NCBI GenBank assembly: GCA_021158375.1
Contig: JAGGUS010000190.1
Location: 1 to 6,082 of the forward strand
Source: Thermoprotei archaeon
GTDB taxonomy: Archaea; Thermoproteota; Thermoprotei; QMSL01; B3-G16
Length of the DNA stretch: 6,082 nt
Direction: 5' to 3'
Shown: positions 1-5,858 of the stretch, one piece after another
Layout of the letters: each line of letters opens with the position of its first letter
How positions within the stretch are numbered: the first letter of the stretch is position 1
Made by a program: the position numbers and the translations under genes
The notes under the pieces: model-generated
The model's input: only the letters and a program-made list of their open reading frames with translations
What the model was told of the DNA's origin: nothing
Database searches by the model: none

Positions 1-1738
1 CTACAACTTGACCTTTACAACCACCTTCATTTAGTGGTTCACTAAGAAATCTCCTCGGTAGAGTATCGTCCTTTTTACTTACTCCATTAGCTATATTGAA
101 TAATCTTTTCAGCGTAAAGATCCTCTTGCCTATCTTTAGAAGCTCAGGTATAGTCTTTCTGATGCCAGTAACGTAAGCGTAAAGGCCGGCTACATGGGCT
201 GGAGGTATGTCTACGAACTTACACAGCCCCATGGCTTCGAGGACTTCATGCCATATTTCCATTGTAGCAACCATCCATCCTTTACCTTTGTACGCAAATC
301 TATCGACCCTCTCATAGATCCTTAGATCATGCATTCTCTGGCCTTGTTCTATTCTAAAGAAGAGACCGTATAGATGATCGGCACCTCTATTAGAAGTAGC
401 ATATTGTAACCCCATGCCCTTAAATGCCCTTGGATCGTGCATTGGTACTTCAAGACCTTTGACTTGCATACAATAAGCTTCAGTTCCTTTTCCGATAATC
501 TTAGCTGCCTGCTTACATCCCTCGCCAAGTATTCTTCCAAAACCTTCACGTTTGCCTATCATTTTAACTAGTTTTAGAACTACGTCCTTGTCTCCCCATT
601 TGAGTTCTAGACCATTTGTATCCTCCTTAGATATTAAGCCTCTTTCAAAACACTCTATAGCCCATGCGATAGTTACTCCGGTCGATATGGTATCTATGCC
701 ATATCTATCGCAAAGCTCATTAACCTTAGCAAGGTAATGAGGATCTTCTATCATAAGCAATGTCCCGAGAGCCGCTATAGTCTCATATTCTGGAGCTCGC
801 ATCCTTTTCCCATCAATTTCCATGACTTTCCAACATTTAATAGGACATCCCCAGCAACCATAAACATCTACGACTATTTTCTTCTCCTTAAAGCTCTGTC
901 CCGTTAAATTTTTGTATCCTTCAAATTCCCCTAAGGAAAAGTTCTTTATTGGCATGTCTCCATATTCATAAAACTCCTCAACTTCACCTGCCGTACCATA
1001 TACCGCTAGAATTTGCGCTGTTGGAGAGGACATTATAAGGGGCAACAATCTCGACAATACCTTAGTAATTCTAGTAGCATCTTTTACCTCTATTTTACCA
1101 CTACCTTTAACAGCTATAGCCTTCAGATTCTTAGAACCCATAACTGCGCCCATACCAGTTCGAGCAGCAAATCGAGGTCCATTAGGTTGGATATCGGCCG
1201 CAATTCCAGCGATTCTAGCAAGCCTCTCACCTGCAGGCCCTATCGTAGCTATTTTGACATCATTATCGTTTAACTCTTTCTTTAATGCAGTATCAGTCTC
1301 GAAGACGTCTAGCCCCCATAATTTTTCTGCATCCCTAATCTCAACGTCATTATCATGAACGTATAGGTATACAGGAGATTTAGCCCTTCCTTTTATCACT
1401 ATTCCATCGAAACCTGCTTTCTTTAGCTCAACGCCCCAAAAACCACCTGCATGTGCTTCGCCCCACGCTAAGGTTAAGGGGGATTTAGCCACTACTACGT
1501 ACCTGCTACTACCATATATAGGTGTGCCTGTAAGAGCGCCAGTCATGAATATTAAGACGTTATTGGGATCAAAGGGATCTATTTTGGGATCGGGAATTTC
1601 ATCAATGAGTATTTTTGTTGCTAGGCCTATGCCTCCTATAAACAGATCTATATCAGAGCTACTAAGCTCCTTATAGGTTACTTTCTCGCTTGAGAGATCA
1701 ACATAAGCTATCTTTCCAGCATAACCGTAAAGCTTCAT
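1..1738 (-). CDS. aor: Tungsten-dependent aldehyde:ferredoxin oxidoreductase (AOR family), C-terminus cut by window edge
   Basis: This enzyme family oxidises aldehydes to carboxylic acids with ferredoxin as acceptor, using a tungsten bis-pterin centre and one [4Fe-4S] cluster in the cytoplasm. I translated 579 codons from the ATG at 1736-1738 to base 2 with no stop. The start matches the family (MKLYGYAGKIAYVDLSS). Cluster ligands are visible as CxxCxxxC at Cys295, Cys298 and Cys302, with a fourth in GLCKF at Cys506; the spacing resembles Pyrococcus furiosus AOR. Other family blocks are WGEAHAGGFWGVELKKAGFD (92-111), RTGMGAVMGSKNLKAIAV, and GIDTIS around Asp349. The position five before the fourth Cys is Glu501, where the Pyrococcus enzyme has Asp. 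The end reads KDDTLPRRFLSEPL, so only a few dozen residues are missing. The SD AGGTGA (1743-1748) lies 4 bases before ATG and just after the aldolase stop, so the two genes are probably co-transcribed. Substrate class (AOR, FOR, GAPOR, WOR) cannot be set from sequence alone. Confidence 0.95.
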   Translation of the reverse strand, partial: MKLYGYAGKIAYVDLSSEKVTYKELSSSDIDLFIGGIGLATKILIDEIPDPKIDPFDPNNVLIFMTGALTGTPIYGSSRYVVVAKSPLTLAWGEAHAGGFWGVELKKAGFDGIVIKGRAKSPVYLYVHDNDVEIRDAEKLWGLDVFETDTALKKELNDNDVKIATIGPAGERLARIAGIAADIQPNGPRFAARTGMGAVMGSKNLKAIAVKGSGKIEVKDATRITKVLSRLLPLIMSSPTAQILAVYGTAGEVEEFYEYGDMPIKNFSLGEFEGYKNLTGQSFKEKKIVVDVYGCWGCPIKCWKVMEIDGKRMRAPEYETIAALGTLLMIEDPHYLAKVNELCDRYGIDTISTGVTIAWAIECFERGLISKEDTNGLELKWGDKDVVLKLVKMIGKREGFGRILGEGCKQAAKIIGKGTEAYCMQVKGLEVPMHDPRAFKGMGLQYATSNRGADHLYGLFFRIEQGQRMHDLRIYERVDRFAYKGKGWMVATMEIWHEVLEAMGLCKFVDIPPAHVAGLYAYVTGIRKTIPELLKIGKRIFTLKRLFNIANGVSKKDDTLPRRFLSEPLNEGGCKGQVV

Positions 1739-1742
1739 AGAC

Positions 1743-1748
1743 TCACCT
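1743..1748 (-). promoter_or_regulatory. Shine-Dalgarno site of the AOR gene
   Basis: AGGTGA is complementary to the archaeal 16S rRNA 3' end and lies 4 bases before the AOR ATG and one base after the aldolase TAA (1750-1752). It supports the chosen AOR start and translation from a shared aldolase-AOR message. Confidence 0.65.
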
Positions 1749-1749
1749 A

Positions 1750-2418
1750 TTATCGGCCAAGTCCGTAAAGCTTGTAGTACAATTCAACTTCCTTCTCAGG
1801 TATAACTGGCGGCTCCTTACCTAATGCCATTGCAACAAATTGTGCAGTAGCAACTTCCTCTAATGTCTCTGCAACAGCTTCAGCGTCGTAAAGATTCGAT
1901 CCAAGGGCTACAACTCCATGATTTTGGAGAATGATCGCGCGTGCACCGCTAGCGGCTTTCTCTGCAACAAGCTTTGCTAGTTTATCGGTACCTGGAAAGG
2001 CAAATGGAACTATTTCGACCTTTCTTAATACCATAACTGCTTCAACAGTTATTGGCTTTAGTCTTATGCCAGCGAGCGCTAATCCAAGGGTAACAGGATT
2101 ATGAGCATGTACAACTGCATTCACATCTGGTCTAACTTTATATATGGCAGCATGGAATGGCCACTCTATTGAAGGCCTACCAAAACCGTCTAGAACGTTG
2201 CCGTCAAGATCAAGCTTTAATAAATCCTCAGGAGTTAATTCACCCTTAAATATGCCACTGGGCGTTATCCAGAACGCATTAGCACCGGGAAGCCTCGCAC
2301 TAACATTACCTCCTAATGCCGATATTAGACCTCTCCGAAATAGATTTCTCATGACCTTACATATATCCTCCTTTAGCTGTTCCTCTGAAAGGCCAAAAAC
2401 ATCGCCCAATATATGCAC
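1750..2418 (-). CDS. fucA: Class II (zinc) aldolase, L-fuculose-1-phosphate aldolase type
   Basis: This is a 222-residue Aldolase_II/adducin-head family protein. Family members cleave sugar phosphates such as L-fuculose 1-phosphate into dihydroxyacetone phosphate and lactaldehyde with a bound Zn2+. The expected active-site pattern is present: GGNVSARL (36-43), TPSG (52-55), a catalytic-type Glu85 in SIEWPFHA, and Zn-ligand histidines His104 and His106 (VVHAHNP) and His167 (QNHG). The start is GTG at 2416-2418. An in-frame TAG at 2422-2424 blocks any earlier start, and a TATA-like box about 29 bases upstream suggests a nearly leaderless mRNA. The gene precedes the AOR gene by 11 bases and probably forms an operon with it, so its aldehyde product may feed the oxidoreductase (inference). 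The family is certain. The substrate is not, because archaeal relatives also act on other ketose phosphates and related epimerases share the fold. Confidence 0.88.
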   Translation of the reverse strand: MHILGDVFGLSEEQLKEDICKVMRNLFRRGLISALGGNVSARLPGANAFWITPSGIFKGELTPEDLLKLDLDGNVLDGFGRPSIEWPFHAAIYKVRPDVNAVVHAHNPVTLGLALAGIRLKPITVEAVMVLRKVEIVPFAFPGTDKLAKLVAEKAASGARAIILQNHGVVALGSNLYDAEAVAETLEEVATAQFVAMALGKEPPVIPEKEVELYYKLYGLGR

Positions 2419-2443
2419 CCACTACATTAACTAAGTGTTTTCC

Positions 2444-2451
2444 AATTTAAG
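2444..2451 (-). promoter_or_regulatory. TATA-like box of the aldolase-AOR operon
   Basis: CTTAAATT on the minus strand is centred about 29 bases before the aldolase GTG, which fits transcription starting at or next to the start codon. No convincing Shine-Dalgarno site precedes the GTG, in keeping with a leaderless mRNA. A second candidate, CTTATATTTTG at 2459-2469, would give a leader of about 15 to 20 bases. Confidence 0.4.
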
Positions 2452-2495
2452 CTTTGGGCAAAATATAAGAGAGAAAGAGATTGACCTTATGGAGA

Positions 2496-2503
2496 TTTAA
2501 ATG
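2496..2503 (+). promoter_or_regulatory. TATA-like box for the MoaD-like gene
   Basis: TTTAAATG on the plus strand lies about 36 bases before the ATG at 2539 and would start a short-leader transcript. The T-rich, TATA-like TTTTTAAC at 2511-2518 is an alternative that would make the transcript leaderless. No good Shine-Dalgarno site is seen before 2539. Confidence 0.3.
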
Positions 2504-2593
2504 CTTATGGTTTTTAACTAGTATTTTGGTATCACGATATGAGGAGAGCTAAGATTAGACTAAAAATATTACCTCCATTTACACGAAATTTTA

Positions 2594-2619
2594 AATCATT
2601 AGAGGTATCTCTGATGATT
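2594..2619. repeat. 11-bp hairpin inside the MoaD-like gene
   Basis: AATCATTAGAG (2594-2604) pairs with CTCTGATGATT (2609-2619) around the 4-base loop GTAT, with one G-U pair in the RNA. It lies immediately before the point where the reading frame is lost. Its role is unknown. Confidence 0.6.
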
Positions 2620-2639
2620 AGCCATAGATAAGATGATTA
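2613..2639. repeat. 8-bp direct repeat GATGATTA, 19 bases apart
   Basis: GATGATTA occurs at 2613-2620 and again at 2632-2639. The period of 19 bases equals 1 modulo 3, so removing one period joins the two reading frames of the MoaD-like gene. The sequence between the copies is not duplicated, so this is not a simple tandem duplication. Confidence 0.6.
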
Positions 2640-2808
2640 ATAATGGAAGACTAAAGGACTACGTAGCAGTCCTCGTAAATGGTATAACAGTATTTGATCT
2701 ATCACATGTGGTTAGCGATGGGGATAGAATAGTCGTAATGCCCTTAGCATCAGGAGGTTAAGTCTAGTAATTGATAAAATAAATAGTAAGATTGTACAAT
2801 AAGTAGAG

Positions 2809-3783
2809 CTATTTGTGAATCGTGGCATGTGGTATGACTGTAAAATCTTCTATCAACAGAGTTACTTTAGCCCAGCTCTTTTGAGTTGCCGGTGGTCTAT
2901 AAGCTACCCACTCAGTTCCTATTTCCCAACCTATAAGATAATGATCGCTTATGTCTACTGGTGAGTACTTTGTTGCTAGTTTTACGAATATTGAGGGATC
3001 GTAAGTCACATAGCCGCATTTTAGTTCTGGCTCTTTAAGCAAGAATATTATTATATCCCATTCGCCAGTGCGCACTACACGTTTGACTTCAAAACGGGCA
3101 TCTACATACGATCCATTAATTATCATTGGAACAACTTCCTCGCCGACTTTAGTTCCTGGCGCATTCACGCCCATTAACCAGACCATGATTTCGATGTCGC
3201 CCTCTCCAGGTCCAGTACCAGGTTTTTCGATAGCTATTTCCTTCCTGAGAATCCACGCATCAGCTGCGAAGTCATAGCCCAAGAGATCTAGCTTTTCAAA
3301 GTGGAAGTAGAAAGATACTAAGAATGGTTTGATATCTTTAACTTTCATGGGAAATTTCACACCAAAGCCGTTTACATAGCTTTTATCCCATGGCTTTCTA
3401 CCTATAATGATCTCTGGAAATCCCATTACCCAAACATTTGGATTCTTAGGCTCAATATCGACTAGATCAATTACCGTAACTATTGTTCTTCTAGTAGTGT
3501 TATAAATCATCTCATATCTGCCCTTGCCTCTCTTTAAATTATACGGACATATATCCATAATGAGATCGGGGACTCCATCATTATTAATATCGATCTTCTT
3601 TCTTGGCCAGGATCCTGGTGTCCATGTGATAGTTACTGTGGATAGTACTAGTGAGGTGACTATTTCTGCTTTCTTGACAGCACTATGAGAACCGTAGAAG
3701 TAGCCTGCAATAAAACTGGCGATAATTACTATGATATTTAAGAGGGCGTAACGTATATGTCGGTCGGATATAATTAAAAGCAT
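2809..3783 (-). CDS. Secreted or membrane-anchored GH12 endo-beta-1,4-glucanase
   Basis: This 324-residue protein has the length and motifs of archaeal GH12 endoglucanases such as P. furiosus EglA (319 residues). GH12 enzymes cut internal beta-1,4-glucan bonds with retention. The N-terminus has Arg8 and Arg11 followed by a hydrophobic segment at about 12-30, a signal peptide or membrane anchor, which puts the domain outside the cell. GH12 marks are GFPEIIIGRKPW (121-132), IEIMVWL with probable nucleophile Glu198, and LIGWEIGTEW with probable acid/base Glu287; the spacing is close to that of EglA. An EF-hand-like loop DINNDGVPD (65-73) suggests calcium binding, and NGS at 223-225 is an N-glycosylation sequon. 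The ATG at 3781-3783 is supported by GGAGG 9 bases upstream. The gene is convergent with the MoaD-like gene, 47 bases away. It suggests growth on beta-glucans. The family call rests on motif recognition. Confidence 0.82.
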   Translation of the reverse strand: MLLIISDRHIRYALLNIIVIIASFIAGYFYGSHSAVKKAEIVTSLVLSTVTITWTPGSWPRKKIDINNDGVPDLIMDICPYNLKRGKGRYEMIYNTTRRTIVTVIDLVDIEPKNPNVWVMGFPEIIIGRKPWDKSYVNGFGVKFPMKVKDIKPFLVSFYFHFEKLDLLGYDFAADAWILRKEIAIEKPGTGPGEGDIEIMVWLMGVNAPGTKVGEEVVPMIINGSYVDARFEVKRVVRTGEWDIIIFLLKEPELKCGYVTYDPSIFVKLATKYSPVDISDHYLIGWEIGTEWVAYRPPATQKSWAKVTLLIEDFTVIPHATIHK

Positions 3784-4024
3784 AATTTCGCGCCTCCTTT
3801 CAGTATATAAAGAGTGTTTCGAAGTAATTATTTAGTTTATGGAAACTAGTAGCTATGACAAATTTTGGTTAAAATATGACATCTTATAACTGGTTCGTAT
3901 TCGTGTTTATGCTCTAATAATTATCGAAAATTGAGTACATTATAGTGAGCGAATAGTTTATACCTTTAGTAATACGTTGAATGAAGGAGAGACATTAGTC
4001 CTAAAGTTGGGCTTTACTTACCCC
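3784..4024. other. AT-rich intergenic region with no recognised gene
   Basis: This stretch separates the GH12 start from the uS10 stop; both genes are on the minus strand. I found no tRNA-like or GC-rich structured RNA and no open frame beyond trivial length (for example 16 codons from 3835 on the plus strand). It holds the GH12 upstream signals near 3793-3812 and a small TAAAG/CTTTA hairpin with loop TTGGG near 4001-4015, downstream of uS10. That hairpin could take part in mRNA 3'-end formation, but the support is weak. Confidence 0.5.
3793..3812 (-). promoter_or_regulatory. Shine-Dalgarno site and TATA-like box of the GH12 gene
   Basis: On the minus strand CTTTATATACTG (3801-3812) is a good TATA-like sequence, and GGAGG (3793-3797) is a strong Shine-Dalgarno site 9 bases before the ATG. 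The two are only a few bases apart. A transcript starting about 25 bases after this TATA would lack the Shine-Dalgarno site, so either the true promoter lies further upstream or the TATA resemblance is chance. Confidence 0.4.
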
Positions 4025-4333
4025 TCATATTAGCTCTATTTCTATCCTAACGTCCTCTGGAACTCTTATTCTCATTAGCTGCCTTAGCGCTCTCTCATCA
4101 GCATCCATATCTATTAAGCGTTTATGAATGCGCATCTCCCAATGATCAAATGTATGTGTCCCTTCTCCTGAGGGGGCCTTTCTTGTAACTACCATAAGCC
4201 TTTTCGTTGGCAATGGTATGGGACCGGATATTCTGACTCCGGTTTTCTTGGCAATATTCTTTATCTCGGTACATATCTCTTCAAGCTTTTTATAATCGGT
4301 ACTTACTAGACGTATTCGAGCCTTACGTACCAT
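4025..4333 (-). CDS. rps10: Small ribosomal subunit protein uS10 (S10p/S20e)
   Basis: This 102-residue protein is the archaeal form of uS10, a head-domain protein of the 30S subunit. Family blocks are clear: MVRKARIRLVSTDYKKLEEI at the start, the loop GPIPLPTKRLMVVTRKAP, the highly conserved DHWEMRIHKRLID, and RIRVPEDVRIEIELI at the end. I chose the ATG at 4331-4333. The frame stays open to an upstream TTG (4346-4348), but that TTG overlaps the strong Shine-Dalgarno GGAGGG (4341-4346) that serves the ATG, and the ATG gives the usual archaeal N-terminus. It follows EF-1A by 92 bases on the same strand, the standard archaeal order, and may be transcribed with it and also from its own promoter. 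Nothing is unusual in the protein. Confidence 0.97.
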   Translation of the reverse strand: MVRKARIRLVSTDYKKLEEICTEIKNIAKKTGVRISGPIPLPTKRLMVVTRKAPSGEGTHTFDHWEMRIHKRLIDMDADERALRQLMRIRVPEDVRIEIELI

Positions 4334-4340
4334 GAGATAC

Positions 4341-4382
4341 CCCTCCAAGTGTCAATAAAAATTCAAAAGGGAGATATTTAAG
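4341..4382 (-). promoter_or_regulatory. Promoter-like TATA box and Shine-Dalgarno site of rps10
   Basis: CTTAAATA on the minus strand (4375-4382) lies in the EF-1A to rps10 gap and would start transcription near 4350, just before GGAGGG (4341-4346), which is 7 bases from the ATG. This suggests rps10 can be transcribed independently of EF-1A. T-rich stretches of the minus strand in the same gap, just after the EF-1A stop, may serve EF-1A 3'-end formation. Confidence 0.45.
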
Positions 4383-4425
4383 TTATGCGGGAATTAATAA
4401 AGAAGATAAGTATTTGGGTTATAGT

Positions 4426-5752
4426 TTACTTTACTTCTATAGGCTTTACGTCTATGACTACGCCTGCTGCAACAGTTCTTCCTGAATCTCTTACTGCAAA
4501 CCTTCCTAATGGTGGGAAGTCTGAATACTTCTCTACTACTACTGGCTTTATTGGCTTGAGCTTCACTATTGCCACGTCACCAGTCTTGAGGAACTTTGGA
4601 TGATCCTCTATTACAGCACCAGTTCTTGGGTCTAGCTTCTGAACAAGTTCGGCAAATCTAGTGGCTACAGTAGCAGTATGTATGTGCATTACAGGCGTAT
4701 ATCCCTCGCTTATGGCTGTTGGATGGTATATTACGAAAATTCTAGCCGTGAACTCATCGACAACTGTTGGTGGATGATCTGGGTGCCCTGCTACATCGCC
4801 TCTTCTAATCTCGTGGCGTGCTATACCTTTTACGTTGAAACCTATGTTATCTCCAGGTTTGGCCTCGTTTATCCTAACGTGATGAGTTTCTATTGACTTA
4901 ACTTCGCCTACCTTGTTCGCTGGCATAAATATGACCTTATCGCCTACCTTTAAGACACCAGTCTCAACACGACCTACGGGTACTGTTCCAACGCCAGTTA
5001 TTGAATATACGTCTTGAACTGGAATTCTTAGTGGCTTGTCTATTGGTCTAGGTGGCTCCTGTAGCATATCTAGTGCTTCTAATAATGTCGGGCCTTTGTA
5101 CCATGGCATATTCTTGCTCTTCTCGACTAAGTTGTCTCCAGTCCATCCAGATACTGGTACAAATGGTACCTTGTCTACTTTGTAGCCGAGCATTTTCATG
5201 AATTTGGATAGTTCTGCCTTTATCTGTTCGTATCTCTCCTGGCTCCAGTTTACAGTGTCCATCTTATTTATAGCCACTATTATCTGATCTATACCCATCG
5301 TTTTAGCTAGGAATAAGTGCTCTCTAGTTTGACCTAGTGGGCTCATGCCTGCTTCGAACTCTCCGGTCTTAGCGGATACTACGAGTATCGCTGCATCAGC
5401 TTGAGAAGCACCCGTGATCATGTTCTTAATGAAGTCTCTATGGCCCGGCGCATCTATTATAGTGAAGAAGTACTTCTTAGTTTCGAACTTTAAGAAGGCT
5501 AAGTCTATTGTAAGACCTCGTTCTCTCTCCTCCTTAAGTCTATCTAAAACCCAAGCATACTTGAAGCTCTCCTTGCCTATTTGCTTTGCTTGCTCCTCGA
5601 TCTCTTTAAACTTACGTTCGTCTATTTGGCCTAGAAGGTACAGTAGGTGGCCCATAGTTGTTGATTTCCCGTGGTCAACATGTCCTATTCTGGCCCGGTG
5701 GCTAATGCCACCGAATGACCAAGTTTAAATGTGGTTTAGATGGTGTCGACAC
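4426..5752 (-). CDS. tuf: Translation elongation factor 1-alpha (aEF1A), interrupted by a 25-nt intron; exons 5752-5715 and 5689-4426
   Basis: EF-1A is the GTPase that brings aminoacyl-tRNA to the ribosome. Joining the exons gives 433 residues, a normal archaeal length. Exon 1 starts at GTG (5750-5752) and reads (M)STPSKPHLNLVI, the conserved archaeal N-terminus. Exon 2 continues IGHVDHGKSTTMGHLLYLLG. GTPase motifs in spliced numbering are the P-loop GHVDHGKS at 15-22, RGLTID with switch-I Thr73, DAPGH 92-96, NKMD 154-157, and SGW 193-195. Domains 2 and 3 follow, with RGDVAGHPDHPP and FPPLGRFAVRDSGRTVAAGV. Exon 1 in its own frame hits TAG (5702-5704) inside the insert after 16 codons. Exon 2 in its own frame has a TAA at 5725-5727 and, within the insert and upstream, does not encode EF-1A sequence. 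The first Met in exon 2 (5653-5655) lies after the P-loop, so a protein from there could not bind GTP normally. GTG is preceded by an in-frame TAA and a strong Shine-Dalgarno site. rps10 follows downstream. Confidence 0.95.
5690..5714 (-). other. Bulge-helix-bulge (archaeal) intron in the EF-1A gene, 25 nt
   Basis: In minus-strand RNA, exon-1 GGUC (5720-5717) pairs with intron GGCC (5695-5692), a 4-bp central helix with one G-U pair. A 3-nt bulge AUU (5716-5714) leads into a perfect 7-bp helix CGGUGGC/GCCACCG (5713-5707 with 5702-5696) closed by loop AUUA. The second 3-nt bulge is AGA (5691-5689). Archaeal splicing endonuclease cuts after the second base of each bulge, here after 5715 and after 5690. 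Joining makes codon 13 AU+A, so the product reads NLVI then IGHVDHGK, as in other archaeal EF-1A proteins. The outer exon-exon helix is essentially absent (one U-A pair), a relaxed motif of the kind accepted by crenarchaeal heteromeric endonucleases. RNA evidence is not available here; the fold and the frame repair are read directly. Confidence 0.88.
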
Positions 5753-5757
5753 TTACA

Positions 5758-5765
5758 ATCACCCC
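5758..5765 (-). promoter_or_regulatory. Shine-Dalgarno site of EF-1A exon 1
   Basis: GGGGTGAT matches the archaeal anti-Shine-Dalgarno region closely and lies 5 bases before GTG at 5752. It decides the start: translation is set up for exon 1, not for any Met inside exon 2. Confidence 0.78.
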
Positions 5766-5794
5766 TCGAACGAGATTCTCTAGGTCATGCCTCT

Positions 5795-5802
5795 ATTTAA
5801 AT
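5795..5802 (-). promoter_or_regulatory. TATA box of EF-1A
   Basis: ATTTAAAT lies about 45 bases before the EF-1A GTG, preceded on the minus strand by an A-rich stretch. It would give a leader of about 20 bases that holds the Shine-Dalgarno site. The core is palindromic and so could also be read in the other direction. Confidence 0.5.
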
Positions 5803-5815
5803 TTTTAGCCTAAGG

Positions 5816-5824
5816 TTTTAATAA
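5816..5824 (+). promoter_or_regulatory. TATA-like box of the DUF106 gene
   Basis: TTTTAATAA on the plus strand is centred about 39 bases before the GTG at 5859 and would start transcription near 5846, just ahead of the purine-rich TTGGGGAAGG. With the EF-1A TATA only about 15 bases away, the two divergent promoters are nearly back to back. Confidence 0.35.
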
Positions 5825-5858
5825 GAATTAAGTTCATACAGAGAATTTGGGGAAGGTA

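Larger units (their letters stand above)
2539..2761 (+). pseudogene. MoaD/ThiS-like ubiquitin-fold sulfur carrier, reading frame broken
   Basis: Intact relatives carry sulfur as a C-terminal thiocarboxylate for pterin cofactor or thiamine synthesis, or act as protein modifiers. The first half (ATG 2539, stop TAA 2629-2631, 30 codons) gives MRRAKIRLKILPPFTRNF then KSLEVSL, which looks like strands 1 and 2 of the beta-grasp fold. The second half is one frame over (open from 2618, stop TAA 2759-2761) and gives GRLKDYVAVLVNGITVF, then SDGDRIVVMPLASGG, the classic strand and Gly-Gly tail. Neither half makes a full domain. Dropping one base near 2620 would give 73 residues with a helix-like LMIAIDKMINNG between the halves. 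Dropping 19 bases would give 67 residues without that helix. Relatives are typically about 80 to 90 residues, so some sequence may be lost. Options are a decayed gene, a sequencing error, recoding or splicing. MoaD-like genes often sit near tungsten oxidoreductases, and AOR is encoded divergently here. Confidence 0.62.

Noticed and set aside
1013..1273. An 86-codon plus-strand open frame.
   Set aside because: It lies antisense within the AOR gene, has low-complexity Ser and Thr-rich sequence, no recognisable domain and no start signals.
3859..4024. A possible tRNA or small RNA gene downstream of uS10, as tRNA genes follow rps10 in some crenarchaea.
   Set aside because: The stretch is AT-rich with only short hairpins. 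No T-loop or acceptor-like GC-rich stem is visible on either strand.
4334..4348. An upstream TTG start for uS10, adding five residues.
   Set aside because: The TTG overlaps the Shine-Dalgarno sequence GGAGGG that serves the ATG at 4331-4333, and the ATG gives the standard archaeal N-terminus.
5426..5655. EF-1A as a 409-residue protein starting at the ATG at 5653-5655.
   Set aside because: It would lack the P-loop GHVDHGKS, which is encoded just upstream, and no Shine-Dalgarno site serves this ATG. The GTG at 5752 has a strong site and the conserved N-terminus.
5689..5714. The EF-1A frame break as a sequencing error or pseudogene mutation.
   Set aside because: A base-calling error would not add 25 bases with a perfect 7-bp hairpin, correctly spaced 3-nt bulges and exact frame repair, and the rest of the gene is fully conserved. 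An assembly artefact cannot be ruled out completely.
5414..5728. A 104-codon plus-strand open frame covering the EF-1A 5' region.
   Set aside because: It is antisense to conserved EF-1A sequence and has no recognisable domain or ribosome site.
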